Shown here piece by piece: positions 1 to 10,660 of a DNA stretch of 64,000 nucleotides; position 1 is the stretch's first letter; each line of letters starts with the position of its first letter. A program made the position numbers and the translations under genes. The notes under the pieces were generated by a model that was not told the origin of the DNA, made no database searches, and was given only the letters and a program-made list of their open reading frames with translations. The stretch comes from Phallusia mammillata (taxonomy: Eukaryota > Chordata > Ascidiacea > Phlebobranchia > Ascidiidae): NCBI GenBank assembly GCA_003260075.1, contig QLIY01000273.1, positions 1-64,000 of the forward strand, written 5' to 3'.

Positions 1-1892
1 TTATCAACAAAATTCGGACAAACTTTGGGTAGAAGAAAAAAAAACATTTTGAGTAAAATCAATATGTTTCCCCTTCAGGGAAGGGGACCCATAAATATAA
101 CTGAAAAACTCAATTGTTTTTTAGTTTTATTTAACTTCTCTTATATTAAAAACTCATGCAATAAAGTAACTAAACAACAAAATGCTGTTTCTAATGTCTT
201 ACCTCTATTGAAGTCATTGATCGATAATTAAGATTTGTCACACATTTCATAAAACAATGCTCCGTCAAGGAATTGTAAATCATTAAAAAATCTTTCACCT
301 GAAATTTAAAATCATAAGTCAAGCTACAAACAATAGTTGGGTATTTTTTATGTGTAATGTAAAAAATCTGTTGTAAAAGAATCTCTAGCATTCATTCCAC
401 TTGAAGTTTCGCATACACCTAAACGCAACAAACATAGTCACACATATTGGTAGAGAGGCACAAAAACACAGGACACAGCTGCAAAAATCTTGAGTATACG
501 CTAACAAAATACTCAACACAGCAAGAGCAATGGTAAAATAGAAGCTAGTACTTGGTCAAAAGTGTTTGCTTTTATGGCTACTTACGTTCCTAAGCTGTGA
601 ACCAGGATCAACATTTGCTCCTGTAACGTCCATTTTCTCATTTCAAATTTAAGTTCAGTTCAATGTTCATCCACTTTAAACAAACGAAATTTCATCAAAA
701 GCCTTCATGAATAAAACATTACAAAACATGAAAATTATTTGGACAGCATGTGGGGAAACCCCCAGCTGGAGAACCACTCAATCCAAACCAGTTAAGTAAA
801 ATAAGCAAAAATGTCATTGGGAGATATTTTTCTTGTTTTGCTATTAAAAAAATTGGGAAAGCAAACGGATACTTTAATAACTAATTAAGTTTAAACAAAA
901 TCATCTGTGTCTAGTTTACAAAATAGAGGCGTGTTTTTTTATTTCTTTCCGATTGGTGCTCCACGCTTGACTGCACATGTTTTCAAGAAAGTGAGTTTTT
1001 ACTTTTTAGGTTTTCTACAAAAAAGGATAAGGAACATTTTGTTGTTGTTTATGTGTTCTTTTCACAGTAGCAAATCTTTTCACTCAGGTGGTATTGGTAA
1101 TAAGAAATTAACTGTTCGGCATGTGGCACTGGCATGTGCACAATGCACATTGTTTGCAGTTGCACTCTGCATGTGTGCATGCCGATGCCATGCACGCATC
1201 CAAATTCCAAACTAGCAGGGCACCAGTTGGGAAAGAATGGCCAAAAAATTCATTCAAATTTGTGCTAAAGCTCTCTCACTTGTTTGCAAAATCAGGCCAT
1301 TGTTGTGTTTTTCCGAACACCATCTGATACTCTGTATCTGTACTGTATTATATTGTGCTGAAAATACAGTTGATAAGGGTAATAGGCTCTCTAACGACCG
1401 TAGCAAGGACAATTTATGTTGATTGGTGTTTTTTTTTACAAGAAGTTTTACTGATTGACCCAATTTGTTTGATGCTTTGTAACAACTACTGTGAGATTAC
1501 TGCAAAACATACCAAATTAGTAAACAATGAATTTTCAACACTTTTTTCTTCATATATAAGCTATTGCTGCCAGGCATAGTATCAAGTTTAAAGAGCTCTT
1601 CTGGCAACTTTTTTCTTCAATGCATATAGACTTGGATCATAGAAAAAAATGCAAGATTTTAGGCCCTTTTTCCAATCTAGCCAAATATCTTAGTTTGCTC
1701 AAAAGATGCATTTTTATATTCAATATGTATTGAATAAAGAATAGGCTAAATCAATTAATACAAAAATTTACTCGATAATGTGTTTGGGGCCCAAACGTTT
1801 AACGATTTTTGGCTTGTGTCTCTTCCATGTCTCTGTTTAATTGCATGGATGCCGCCCGGGCGTCCTTGCAACCCATTGTTGATAAATAACTT
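1..1892. other. Upstream intergenic sequence, no gene seen
   Basis: No frame here has splice-compatible, recognisable protein sequence. Positions 1118-1200 are a low-complexity stretch built from GCATGT/TGCACA-like words. Positions about 1563-1618 are a fragment, in reverse orientation, of the repeat family also found at 4925-5345 and 55965-56125. The rest is AT-rich with no recognisable feature. Confidence 0.6.
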
Positions 1893-1911
1893 TTATGGTT
1901 TTCTGTTTTAG
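1893..1911 (+). promoter_or_regulatory. Splice acceptor 24 nt upstream of the DBT start (trans-splice candidate)
   Basis: A pyrimidine-rich tract ends in AG at 1910-1911, only 24 nt before the DBT ATG, and no upstream coding exon is visible. Ascidians add a short spliced leader to many mRNAs, so this may be a trans-splice acceptor. A cis intron with a non-coding first exon is the alternative. Confidence 0.4.
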
Positions 1912-1935
1912 AAACATCAATAAATAATTTATAAA

Positions 1936-4900
1936 ATGCAAAGGCTACAAAGATCAGTCTTTCAGAGATCCAGTTTTATAGCTGCAACAATTAGGCATAA
2001 ATCCAGATCATCACTGCCTTCAAGATGTTCTATCCACCCAAAACCTACCATAATAAAACAACAACCCAAAACATTGTTTCACAATATTAGTCGAACATTT
2101 TATACAAGTCGGAGTGCTTGGGAGTCTACAGTTGCATTTAAACTGTCAGATATTGGGGAAGGAATAAAAGAGGTTGAGGTATTGGAATGGTATGTAAATG
2201 TCGGAGACACCGTTGAGCAATTTGACAACATTTGTGAGGTGGGCTATTAATTGGTTGGTTTGTGTTATTTTTTCCTTGTTGCTCAATTGCTCATAGTATA
2301 TTGTGTTGCTAACTGTTAAATTAAGGTAAAAAGGTCAAAACATTATACCCAATAAAATTCCCCAAAAGTGCTTTGTGCCAAGATTACAAACTCTCAAGGG
2401 GTAATCACACATAATGCTTGACTTGTAGGAGGTTTGAAAGCCTTAGTTATAAATAGGCTTGTCCTTCAAATCTTTACGAATTTTTGACTCCACACTTTAC
2501 AGTTTTTTCTGACTCTACCTAATTGAGGTGAACTGCCTGTAACTCCAAAACAAAAAAAAATCAAAAAAAATCCACAGAAAAAATTTGACTCTACCTGCTG
2601 AGAGTGTAATAGTACAACTGTGATAGCATGTGTAATTGTTTCAATTTTAGGTCCAAAGTGACAAAGCATCTGTGACTATCACTAGTCGATATGATGGAGT
2701 TATAACCAAGCAATATTATGCAGTTGGAGATACTGCACAAGTTGGAGATGCGCTTGTGGACATTAAAGTCGAATCTGAAGAAACTGCAACTGAAGGTACC
2801 ATGTTCAACTGCTTAATGCAGTCTTCACCAAACTTTTTTCCCTGCGGGCCGGATAAGTTTAAAAATAATTTCACTGCGGGCCGGATAAGTTTAAAAAAAA
2901 TAAAGCGCCGTCTTTCCAGACTAAGCCCGCTGGGCGATTTTTCTAGGTGCACCAAGGTATGGCCTTTCTGCAATCCCACATCAAATCTTGTGATGTGACT
3001 ATAAATTGTATGGTTAGTCTCATCTTAAGAGCAATGCTTGTATATTACGTCACCTCAAACAAAATAAGGCCATTTTTGCGCACAATTGACACTTGTCTGT
3101 GACGTAACAAACTGGCTTTGGATTGGTCCTGGGCGTTGTATTCCTATGAAACTAGGTAACACCAATTCTATAAATCACGACTGGAAAACGATAATAAGGA
3201 CCAAATTAGCTGTTGAATGTTACAATGGTATCAATACGGTTTGGCAAACCAAAAAATGTGGCTGTGGGCCGTTGTTTGGTGACCCCTGGCTTAATGCAAT
3301 GGTTCTCATACTTTTTTACTGTCGAAGCCAAAAGGTAGTTTTTCAAGTGTGTAAGTGTGTAAAAAAACGAATTGAGAAAAGAATGCAGGTGCAAACAACA
3401 AGAATCTGAATAGTTTATTTTTTTAATAACACTTCTCTGCAAGAAGATTTTTTATAGATAGTGTTCAAATATGCTGCATTACAAACTTTTATCAATGATA
3501 AATTTAAAACAATAATTTTTTGTTATATATAGTAGCTTTCACAATAATAATGTCATCTTTCGTGATTTTCTGAGGTCTGATGTAGACGTGAGATCCGCGG
3601 TTTAGAATTACTGGTATATTGTGTTACCCAACTCCTATGATTTTAGTGGTAAAACAAAATCTTGTAATTTAAACTAGATGCAGCAGAGTCAAGTCAAGAA
3701 CCAACACAGGATAGTGCTGAACCATTGACACCAGAGAAAATTATACCATCTTCAGTTGAAAGTCCAGCAGCAGTTACCTCTGATAAAGTCCTTGCTACTC
3801 CAGCAGTGCGACACATGGCAAAAAGCAACAATATCAATCTTTCTTTGATCCAGGTAAGTGGTTTTTATGTCATTGTTTGTATGTTATAAATGTTAACTTA
3901 AGATACAATTGGATGCCCAGATTTTCCATTGCTCTGATATTGGTAATAACTAGGGGTGGGCCAAAACTGCAAATGTTCTGTTTGGTCGAGCACCGAGCAT
4001 CTCACGTTAATGGTCGGTGCTCGGCCGAGCACGCTCGGTGCATTATGACGTCAAAAAAAAATTTAGTGCTCGGGTCAGTTTGTGCAACTGCTCGGCCGAG
4101 CACCGAGCATCAAAAACAGCGATGCTCGGTACCGAGTACTCGGGTTCTGGCTCGGCTCGGCGCATCCCTAGTAATAACCAATTCAAAATTTTGAAAGATG
4201 TATGAAGCATTTTAATTTGCTGCATTTAAATGTATGTCATTTCCTGTTTATGATTGTTTGTTGCTGGGTAACTGTCTTTTGCAATTTAGGCTCATGCACT
4301 TTCTGACTGTTATGTAAGTCAATCACATGTTTTTGCCGAGCACATATTTTAAATAAAATGAATATAATGTTAACACTTCCTCAAGAACATCAAAACAGGT
4401 TCAAAAATAACATTAAATTTCAGGGAACAGGAAAGGATGGCAGAGTATTAAAAGAAGACTTGTTACAACATATTGATGAATCTACTACATCCGCTGTGCC
4501 AAAACCACCACCTTCACCTAAAGTTGTGCCACTGGCTGAAGATAAAATTGAACCAATCAAGGGCATACGAAAGGTATGAAAATGCGGCTAACTATAATTG
4601 TGGCTTTAAGGGGTTGGTCAAAAGTGTCGCCCAGATGATCAAGTGGTTGGAGAAACCACCTTGTGTTTACAAGGTTGGGGGCTCTGACCCTGTCTTTGCC
4701 ACCTGTGTTTCAATAAACAAGAAGCCCAAGCAGCATTTCTTTCACCCGATAAAACCCAATGGGCTGAACATAAATGGACATTCCAACTCACTAACCACAA
4801 AAAATAAATAAAAATGATTTAACAGACTTCATAGCTGTGATCAATTTAGGTGGTTCATTGACAGACTTATTGTAAGCATAACTCATTCATGCATTGCCTG

Positions 4901-7900
4901 TCAACAAAAAAATGAAACAAAAAATATAACTTGTTGCTGTTAGGCATAATACCAAATTTACAGAGGTCTTGTGGCAAGTGTATTGTTATACCGGCGTTTC
5001 GACGTCCTATACAGGTTACCTTCATCAGGGTAAATAACATTGAAGGTGCACATTCCAGTGCATGGTAAACAAAGGAAAAAAGAATTAAATGCAAGCAGTT
5101 CACAATGCAGTGAAAACACTATGCTATCGAATGATTGGACCTCTAATCTTTAAACAGGTGCATAGCACACTGAACGCATCACATCTATTTTGATGTTTAT
5201 TGTGTTGCCCTGTTTGTGCAAACCATGCACTGTACTATGTGCATTCTGTGTTATTTACCCAGATAAAGGTGACCTGTCGAGGACACCAAAATGTCAGTAT
5301 GAAAATACAATTGCCAGGAGAGCTCTATAGAATTGATGAAACAAAAAACTTATATTATTCCAACTATGAATGCATAGATAGTAAGATACACAAAGTAACG
5401 TTTTATTCTCCACAGGCAATGTTTACTAGCATGACAGCTGCTCTGGCAATCCCTGCATTTGGGTACAATGATGAATATGATATGACCAGGATGGTAGAAT
5501 TAAGAAAGCATTTGAAGAAAGAAGTCAAACATGCAATTGGTGGAAAACTCTCCTATATGCCGTTCATTGTTAAAGCTACATCACTAGCACTTGCAAAATA
5601 CCCGATACTAAATTCACAAATTGATGGCCAAAATCTTGTACACAAGGTACTATTGGATGATTTAGTGGAAATGGTTGATAGCAACTTAAAAGTGTTTACT
5701 GCATTAAGTTGGAATATGTCATTGAGTAGAATATTTGTTATGTGCTTTATGTACGTTTAATTGGCTGTCCATGTTCGGCAAAATTTAAAAAAAAATATTT
5801 TAGATACTTTTTGGTTTTCTTTTTTTGGTTTCTTTCAAAGACATTGGCTGCAGACAGTGCACAATGTTTTGACATATAGGGTCTCATCAGTGCAACTGGT
5901 GATGAGAGATAGGCCGCATTGGCTAGTGTAGCCATCCAACGGCACTCTAGTTTGTTGGGAGTAACAAGCTAAAAAGCCGTGGCTCACCTTTTCTGTTCAA
6001 TGCCAATACCGCCTATATTGTGTCACCAGCTGCACTGATGCAACCTTATAGGTCTAAATCAGTGGTTCTTAACCTTTTTTCCTTGCTGCACCCCTTTCAA
6101 ATCACCAACCAATTTTCGCACCCCCTTTCAAATCACTAACCAATTTTCGCTCCCCCTTCTGTAATTGCTTAAATAGAATAGACCTAACCAACCTTAATGA
6201 TTCAGCATCCCCGCACCCCCTAGGAACAGTTCTCGCACCCCTTGGGGGTGCGTGCACCCCAGGTTAAGAACCCCTGGTCTAAATAGAAAATCTAAACTTC
6301 TTTTTTCTGCGAAATAGAAAGTGTAAACCTAAATGTTTTAGAAAATATAAAAAAGCAATGTTTATCATAATGGTGCAGGATTATGTCACTACAAAAATTT
6401 CCTGAAATCTAAGCTACCTCGAAGCAAATACCTCCTGCTTAACCTTGTTTTAGGCCTAAAAACAAAATTACAATGTATCATATACTTTGTTTTGAAGGCA
6501 GACCACAACATAAGTTTAGCTGTAGACACTCCTGATGGTCTTCTGGTGCCTTCCTTAAAACAAGTTCAAAATCTTACTATCCTTGAAATTGCAGCAGAGT
6601 TGAATCGACTGCAGGAGGCAGGATTAAACAATCGACTTTCTCCTAGTGACTTGGCAGGGGGCACTTTTAGTCTTTCAAACGTTGGAAATGTAAGTAGCAC
6701 GTAGTTTAGTTCAGTGACATAACTGATACAAAGTTTTATGTATGTTTACCTATTTGATGCGACTAAATTGTACAGTTGTTAACTGCAGAAAAAGGAGAAA
6801 TATTCATGGAAAATAACACACTTTAGATCAGACACATCGTGCAACCTGCGGCCCGCGGACCAAATGCGGCCTATTGATTGTGCGGCCCGTACTAGCAAAC
6901 CAATTATCACATATTTTTGTGCAGATTAATGTGCCTGGTGCTATTTTTTGTGACCTGACAATTTGGGTGTAGAATCAAATGCCAATTTTACTTGTAGTTG
7001 GGCATATTGGGTATGTACTATGCAACAAAGTAAAATTTCCTTGTGTTATGTAAAGGTGTGGCCTGCAACCTAATCATGATAATTGTATGTTGCCCCACAG
7101 CGATAAAGGTTGCACACCCCTGCTTTAGATTGCCATTGTTTTAGCATTGCATAACCCTTGATTACTTTTCAATATTGCACAGCTATTTCTGGCTTGGTGT
7201 ATGATTTAGTGCAATAGTGTCGCTATGCATTTAATCACCAAGAAATAAACTCAAATCAACTTTTCACAGCTTGGAGGGACTTACATGAGACCTGTGATTT
7301 TTCCACCACAAGTTGCAATCGGTGCATTAGGAAGAATACAGGTAGAAAAACAATTTGAATTTGTTTACAGTAGGTTAGCTAAAAATCAGTGAGCAATAGG
7401 GGTTCTGTGATAGAAAAAAACAATTGACTAATAATTAAAAAAGCCATGATAAGAAGTTTAAGTGATTTTGTCAAATTTATTACATGTTGTAGCATTAGGC
7501 TATGTTAAGCGCATGACACAGGGAAAATCTTCAAGAATGTGGACATTAAAACTGTTTCTGTGTAAATGTTTGAAGTGATCAATATTGTTTCAAGCAAATA
7601 GAATTTAGAATACAAAATATTAAGATATCACAACTGTTAGAGCAAGTACATTTTATGGTTTATGGTACGCCACGCACCATACTGAATCAAGCCAGTCTCC
7701 AAAGCATATGCTTGGTTGGGTATCATGCCTTCAATAGACTGGGCATACTATGATTTATGGATAAGTATGCATGATTTCTGGTCTATATGGACACTTCAGG
7801 GCTGATCCCAGTATGAATGAATTCATCTTCGCTGATCTTATGATGATACTATGTTTTGATTTTTTTGCAGGCATTACCACGCTTCGATCACCATGACAAT

Positions 7901-8038
7901 GTAACTAAGCAACACATCATGTGTGTCAGCTGGTCAGGAGATCACAGGGTTATTGAAGGGGCCACCATGGCGCGATTTTCTAATGAACTAAAACATTATT
8001 TGGAGGACCCAGGAAAAATGCTACTCCATTTAAAATAG
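1936..8038 (+). CDS. DBT: Lipoamide acyltransferase (E2) of branched-chain alpha-keto acid dehydrogenase
   Basis: Mitochondrial E2 core enzyme that transfers branched acyl groups from lipoyl-lysine to CoA in leucine, isoleucine and valine breakdown. Exons: 1936-2238, 2651-2795, 3678-3853, 4424-4573, 5416-5646, 6498-6689, 7270-7341, 7871-8038. All introns are GT-AG and phases match. They join to 1437 nt, 478 aa, against 482 in human. Order: basic, serine-rich presequence (residues 1 to about 60); lipoyl domain starting [17 protein letters not shown] with the lipoyl lysine in SDKAS (about residue 106); proline-rich linker; subunit-binding domain from [11 protein letters not shown] into [14 protein letters not shown]; catalytic domain with [11 protein letters not shown] and [11 protein letters not shown]. 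The catalytic His is about residue 448. The usual HxxxDG motif reads HRVIEG, Asp to Glu. Introns carry a hAT MITE, a SINE-like copy, a fold-back repeat and a hammerhead-bearing element. The start is the first ATG after a splice acceptor at 1911. Confidence 0.96.
3951..4170. mobile_element. hAT-type MITE, 220 bp, with 8-bp target duplication
   Basis: Lies in a DBT intron. Ends are TAGGGGTGGGCC and GGCGCATCCCTA, flanked by identical 8-bp repeats GTAATAAC at 3943-3950 and 4171-4178. The interior repeats the words GCTCGG and CCGAGCAC on both strands and could fold back. It has no coding capacity. A right-end fragment of the same family lies at 34946-34991. Confidence 0.85.
4621..4800 (+). repeat. 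SINE-like repeat copy in a DBT intron
   Basis: A tRNA-like head, with a degenerate B box around 4677-4690, is followed by a body that resembles the copy at 26277-26425 (shared CCACCTGTGTTTC word, then a poor match to GAGCAAGGCAG). The copy is degenerate. Assignment as a tRNA-derived SINE rests on those two copies only. Confidence 0.4.
4925..5345. repeat. Fold-back repeat: two head-to-head copies of a CTGATGA...GAAACG family
   Basis: About 150 bp at 4925-5082 (reverse orientation) and about 150 bp at 5195-5345 (forward) are inverted copies of one repeat, separated by about 110 bp. The same unit occurs forward at about 55965-56125. Partial copies lie at 1563-1618 and 42195-42260. The left copy, read on -, contains CUGAUGA, an elongated potential stem II, then GAAACG (plus positions 4992-5027). 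The first part of the open frame running into DBT exon 5 comes from this repeat and is intronic. Confidence 0.7.
5847..5896 (-). ncRNA. Hammerhead ribozyme motif (type I), degenerate copy
   Basis: Read on -: stem I strand GUUGCA, then CUGAUGA, then stem II reduced to a GAC/GUC pair, then AAAA where the core needs GAAA, then a stem III hairpin, GUC, and stem I strand UGCAGC. Stem I pairs at 6 of 6 positions with one wobble. The G to A change in GAAA is at a CpG and should inactivate it. Confidence 0.55.
5847..6051. mobile_element. About 210-bp element with hammerhead motifs, copy 1 (DBT intron)
   Basis: Same family as 17250-17440 and 30961-31175. The left end holds a hammerhead motif on -. 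The middle has the conserved words GGCTAGTGTAGCCATCCAAC and CAGTTTGTTGGGA. The right end (about 6021-6059) is an inverted relative of the left end. The hAT MITE at 6060-6276 interrupts the right end. Confidence 0.7.
6060..6276. mobile_element. hAT-type MITE, 217 bp, TSD GTCTAAAT
   Basis: Terminal inverted repeats are CAGTGGTTCTTAACC and GGTTAAGAACCCCTG. The identical 8-bp flanks GTCTAAAT are at 6052-6059 and 6277-6284. The interior is C-rich and repeats GCACCCC. It inserted into the right end of the hammerhead-bearing element. No open frame. Confidence 0.9.
6829..7122. mobile_element. hAT-type MITE, 294 bp, TSD CTTTAGAT
   Basis: The right end is GGTTGCACACCCCTG and the left end is a degenerate match starting CAGACACATCGTGCAACC. 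Identical 8-bp flanks lie at 6821-6828 and 7123-7130. The interior near the left end contains GCGGCCCGCGG. It lies in the DBT intron before exon 7. A right-end fragment of this family is at 34807-34847. Confidence 0.85.
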
Positions 8039-8384
8039 TGGCAACAGCCATATAGTTTTTATTGCAACCAGTCATAGGCTATGTGTAGCAATACAATACT
8101 GTATATTCTTGTTTAATAAGGCATTCTGGAGAGCTATTATTAGGCCTTTAGAGGTGTATTTTTTACCAAAATGTCATATATAACTTGACCAAAGTGGTGA
8201 CATCATGTCTAGTTTATTTCTGTCGTTGGGACATCATGATTTTATTTAAATGTTTTTTATTTATTATGCTACATACACATCTCACTACATTGCTTTTTAC
8301 GTATAATTTAAAATCATATTGGATTTGCTTGGTCTTGGCATTGCTTGATATGGGGTGACTCACTTAATGAAGTACCTTCTAAAC

Positions 8385-8891
8385 CAGGGGTCATCAAACT
8401 ACGACCTGCGGGCTGGATCGGGGCCTTGGCATCATTTTATTTTCCCCCCCAAAGGTATTTTTTTGTTTTTATGAAACGTATGGAAAATTTTGTAACGTAA
8501 AACATTATAGATTGCTCAAACCTGCAGAACGAATTGTAGTGATATTTTGGCTGGTTTTTACAACATATGGGTGTGATCCAAAATTGGTTTGTTACGTCAC
8601 AGACAAAGCAAAGAATAGTATTTGTGCATGAACAATTACCTTTTTTGTAACTTGTAATGAAATAAAGGAGCAGTAGTTGGTAGATAAGACACTTATATGT
8701 TCTTCATAATTTTACAATTTAACAGCGGCACATTCTGAATACAAATAAGATTGTGAAAAGACATAATCCCTTGGGCGTCTCGTCAAAACTGCCTTGCAAG
8801 TTTCAGTTTGTGAAAGGCTGCATCAGGGTTTGTCCTCACGCCTAATTATTAAAATTATCCGGCCCGTTGTGAAAAAAGTTTGGTGACCCCT
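8385..8891. mobile_element. hAT-type MITE, about 507 bp
   Basis: Ends are CAGGGGTCATCAAACT and AGTTTGGTGACCCCT. The flanks TTCTAAAC and CTCTAAAC match at 7 of 8 positions. It sits in the DBT 3' flank. An AATAAA inside it (8661-8666) is the only clean canonical poly(A) signal I noticed downstream of DBT, and whether DBT uses it cannot be told. Confidence 0.8.
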
Positions 8892-9328
8892 CTCTAAACA
8901 AAGTATTAAGCAACATATTGAATAATTGAATTAGAGCTTTTACTGGACCAAACTGAGGAATCAAAACAGGCCTATATTATGAACTATCATTCTACTGGTT
9001 ATATCTGAATACGCTGCCTGAGCTAAAAAAACATTTAGTGTGAACAGTGTGCAGGTTTATGAGTAGCCACTGTAAAAATGTTCATGATTTCATAACCAAT
9101 ACCCACAAACCTAATTTCACTTTTGCCGTGGTACTTTTATACTTTTTGAATGTTACCTAAAACTGATTCCATGTTTAAGAATTCTAAGTGGGTTTTTGTG
9201 CTCATGCATAAAAGTGATTTTTTAATTGGTAAAGTGGGATTTTGCAAAACCAAAGTGCTTTTTATTTTGCTGATATACACAAATACAGACTTGCTTGCCT
9301 TTATTCATTGCATACTTTCTGTTTAAAA

Positions 9329-9636
9329 CAGTGGTTCTCAACTGGTGGTCCATGCACCACTAGTGGTCCATGATAACTTTTTGGGTGGTCCACAAGACAT
9401 TCACTAAATTTGGTGATAAACTAGAGATGATTGCATATTACATCTTGAAAGAGTATAAAAATGTTAGCTGTTAATAATTGTATCTCACTTCTTAAAAATC
9501 GGTTTAAAGGATTTTGTGTCAAGCCCAAATGGTCGTTTCATATGCGTACTTCAATTTTGATACAAAATGAAATGGTCCACGATATTATTTTTACTGGGCC
9601 GGTGGTCCATGGCCCGAAATGAGTTGAGAACCACTG
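9329..9636. mobile_element. hAT-type MITE, 308 bp, TSD GTTTAAAA
   Basis: Ends are CAGTGGTTCTCAACT and AGTTGAGAACCACTG. Identical 8-bp flanks lie at 9321-9328 and 9637-9644. Part of this element and its right flank recur inverted at 21084-21656. Confidence 0.92.
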
Positions 9637-10086
9637 GTTTAAAACGTTATGGGAAAGTTTGTTAGTACTATTGTAGCTGATATACAGACAAACGCGAATA
9701 ATTGCATAATCTGTTTAATTGCGCAGGGATTATAAAACTGCAGCCTATCACGAGAAGAGAGACTATTTTATCACCTAAAATAACTTGGCAAATTGTGTCT
9801 AACCTGTAGCGACAGATTTAGTGGTTTTCACACTGAATTATCTTGTGTCTAACCCGATTCATATTTACTTGATTTAGGTTTGATAAGCATGTTTTTTATC
9901 AAACATCCAGCACAAGTTTGTAGCCTTTTGACTAATTTGGTTAGTTCAGTCTCGTTTTAAATTTTAAACTGAGTGGCTATGATACAAGGGTATTAGACCA
10001 TAGACATGAATATTTTTTGATTAAATTGTAAGAGTTCAAACAAATCTGGTGTTATTTGTACAAGCACAAATACCATCTAGGACTAT
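9513..10086. repeat. 574-bp segment duplicated in inverted orientation at 21084-21656
   Basis: The right half of the hAT MITE plus 450 bp of the DBT-MTRR intergenic DNA matches 21084-21656 in reverse complement with only scattered differences. The distant copy is bounded by a ten-C run and an n, so this is probably the true location. AATAAA on - at 10244-10249, just outside, is a candidate poly(A) signal for MTRR. Confidence 0.85.
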
Positions 10087-10660
10087 ATGTAAATTTATTC
10101 TAGGGAGCTTCCTTAAATTTGGCTCAACAAATTCAGTTCCAACTTCTATTGTACAGGATTGACAAACCTTAGTAAAATGAGAAACCACATCTTTGTAAAG
10201 ACCAGACAACTCACCTGTCTTAGACACAATATGTTCAAGAATCTTTATTATAAATACCACAATAGTTTGACTACATTTCTTACAATTATGCAATATTAAA
10301 AAAAGGGTTGATCAGTTGGAGGTTTCAGAAAGTGAGTCTTTACAATTGAAAGAGTTTGAATCAGATTTTCTTTTATGTAACTGACACAATATCCATTGTC
10401 CTTACAAACACAGTAAGATTGGAAAGACTCCAGAAATACTTTGAGTCAGAGTTAGCATACCTTCAAATCAGCAACCTTGATTAAAACACATCTCATAGGT
10501 AAGAACACAAAATATGAAGAAAGGCAGTTCCATGGGTGGAATAAAGAACAATGCTAGCAAAGTGTTACACCATCAATTCAAATATATCAACAGTTTAGAA
10601 TGATATGTAAAATGCAAAGTAAAATTCTTTGAAAACACAAACAACTGGTTGTCCAGAATG

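Noticed and set aside
5200-5415. Open frame leading into DBT exon 5
   Set aside because: It is built from a dispersed repeat copy. A clean CACAG acceptor at 5411-5415 and homology start the exon at 5416.
10036-10293. 85-codon frame on - with two CxxC pairs, downstream of MTRR
   Set aside because: No recognised domain, no splice partner found, and it lies in the probable MTRR 3' UTR. Part of it recurs only because of the inverted copy at 21084.
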